The translations under genes and the position numbers were made by a program. This document shows, one piece after another, positions 63,648 through 64,000 of a stretch of DNA of 64,000 nt. Source of the stretch: Arthrobacter sp. TPD3018 (GTDB lineage Bacteria > Pseudomonadota > Alphaproteobacteria > Sphingomonadales > Sphingomonadaceae); contig QDFQ01000001.1 in the NCBI GenBank assembly GCA_003075315.1, positions 434,001 to 498,000 on the forward strand, given 5' to 3'. The notes beneath the pieces were generated by a model. That model was not told the DNA's origin. It was given only the letters and a program-made list of their open reading frames with translations, and did not search any database. How positions within the stretch are numbered: the first letter of the stretch is position 1; each line of letters starts with the position of its first letter.

Positions 63648-64000
63648 TTAGCGGAAGCGGCCGCTGACCGAGACGCCGATGATGCGCGGTTCGTTGAAGA
63701 CCGCGGCCATGTAGTTTTCGATCACGCCCTTCAGGTTCTTTTCGTTGGTGATGTTGCGGGCGAAGGCAGCGACTTCGTAATTGTCGTCCGGCGTGGTGTA
63801 GCCGATCTTCAGGCCGCCTTCGAAATTGCCCTTCGCGTAGAATTCCGCGGTCTTGTAGAGCACGAAATTCGTATAGCCCTGGACGTTCCAGTCGGTCGCG
63901 GCGAACAGCTTGCCGCCGTTCGACAGCGGCACGTCGTAACGGGCGGTCGCGTCGAGGTTCCAGCGCGGAGCGTTGGGCAGCGGATTGCCGTCGACCGCCG
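63648..64000 (-). CDS. TonB-dependent receptor, C-terminal fragment
   Basis: The gene enters from the right edge; 117 codons are visible. Alternating amphipathic beta strands of the outer-membrane barrel are seen (APRWNLDATARYDV; LFAATDWNVQGYTNF; GGLKIGYTTPDDNYEVAAFA; ARNITNEKNL), ending with the aromatic C-terminal strand IIGVSVSGRFR. Such receptors import siderophores, vitamins or glycans using TonB energy. The substrate cannot be told from this end. Confidence 0.9.
   Translation of the reverse strand, partial: AVDGNPLPNAPRWNLDATARYDVPLSNGGKLFAATDWNVQGYTNFVLYKTAEFYAKGNFEGGLKIGYTTPDDNYEVAAFARNITNEKNLKGVIENYMAAVFNEPRIIGVSVSGRFR

Overview
The window is a GC-rich alphaproteobacterial chromosome segment, most likely from a sphingomonad (Sphingomonas or a close relative). 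Pointers are a CcrM-type GANTC methyltransferase, the argH/small lipoprotein/lysA cluster, split transhydrogenase genes (pntAA-pntAB-pntB) preceded by a 40-residue aa3 oxidase subunit IV-like gene, a POT-family peptide transporter, a TonB-dependent receptor, and intergenic regions full of palindromic repeats. The genus is inferred from gene content; no 16S gene is present.

Layout. 1-12.7 kb is housekeeping: edge fragment of a monooxygenase, a phospholipid methyltransferase-like gene, a MarR regulator, a PLD-family enzyme, rpoZ, a 0.67-kb gene-free stretch of hairpin modules, rlmE and ppx/gppA, tRNA-Gln(CUG), a DUF429 protein, an isochorismatase-fold protein, a TlpA-like lipoprotein divergent from argH, then a small lipoprotein gene, lysA, a siroheme-synthase-like gene and corA. 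12.9-30.4 kb is one tightly overlapping minus-strand flagellar cluster from a sigma-54 activator (flbD/fleQ-like) through fliE-F-G-H-I-J-K-L-M-N-O-P-Q-R, flhB, fliD and fliS. Three tandem flagellin genes run divergently at 30.7-33.6 kb. FliM lacks the usual CheY-binding N-terminus and FliK is very large.

33.9-48.7 kb holds Sua5, an acyl-CoA dehydrogenase, arylamine N-acetyltransferase, a GntR regulator, a nitroreductase, the POT transporter, a dicarboxylate/cation symporter, glmM, a DUF1272 zinc protein, a ThiD-VOC fusion, rnhB, ccrM and folP. 48.8-59.7 kb holds a bestrophin-like channel, an NtrC-type regulator, the oxidase subunit/pnt cluster, a winged-helix regulator, tRNA-Val(UAC), a LOV hybrid histidine kinase, and an XpaC-like/TelA pair. 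60-61.2 kb is a visibly less GC-rich islet with two orphan membrane proteins and a VapB-like antitoxin without a VapC. The window closes with typA and the 3' end of a TonB-dependent receptor gene.

The intergenic DNA is the most unusual part. At least four repeat classes occur: paired REP-like palindromes (CGTCAYCCC...GGGRTGACG) whose two arms match each other but differ between loci; CCTCCCC...GGGGAGG elements; a hairpin-chain module with three copies around rpoZ/rlmE whose stems change in a compensatory way while linkers are kept; and a roughly 130-140-nt element in three copies bounded by CTGTCCTACA and GTCCACTTCGTCCACTT. The last two are the best candidates for something undescribed.
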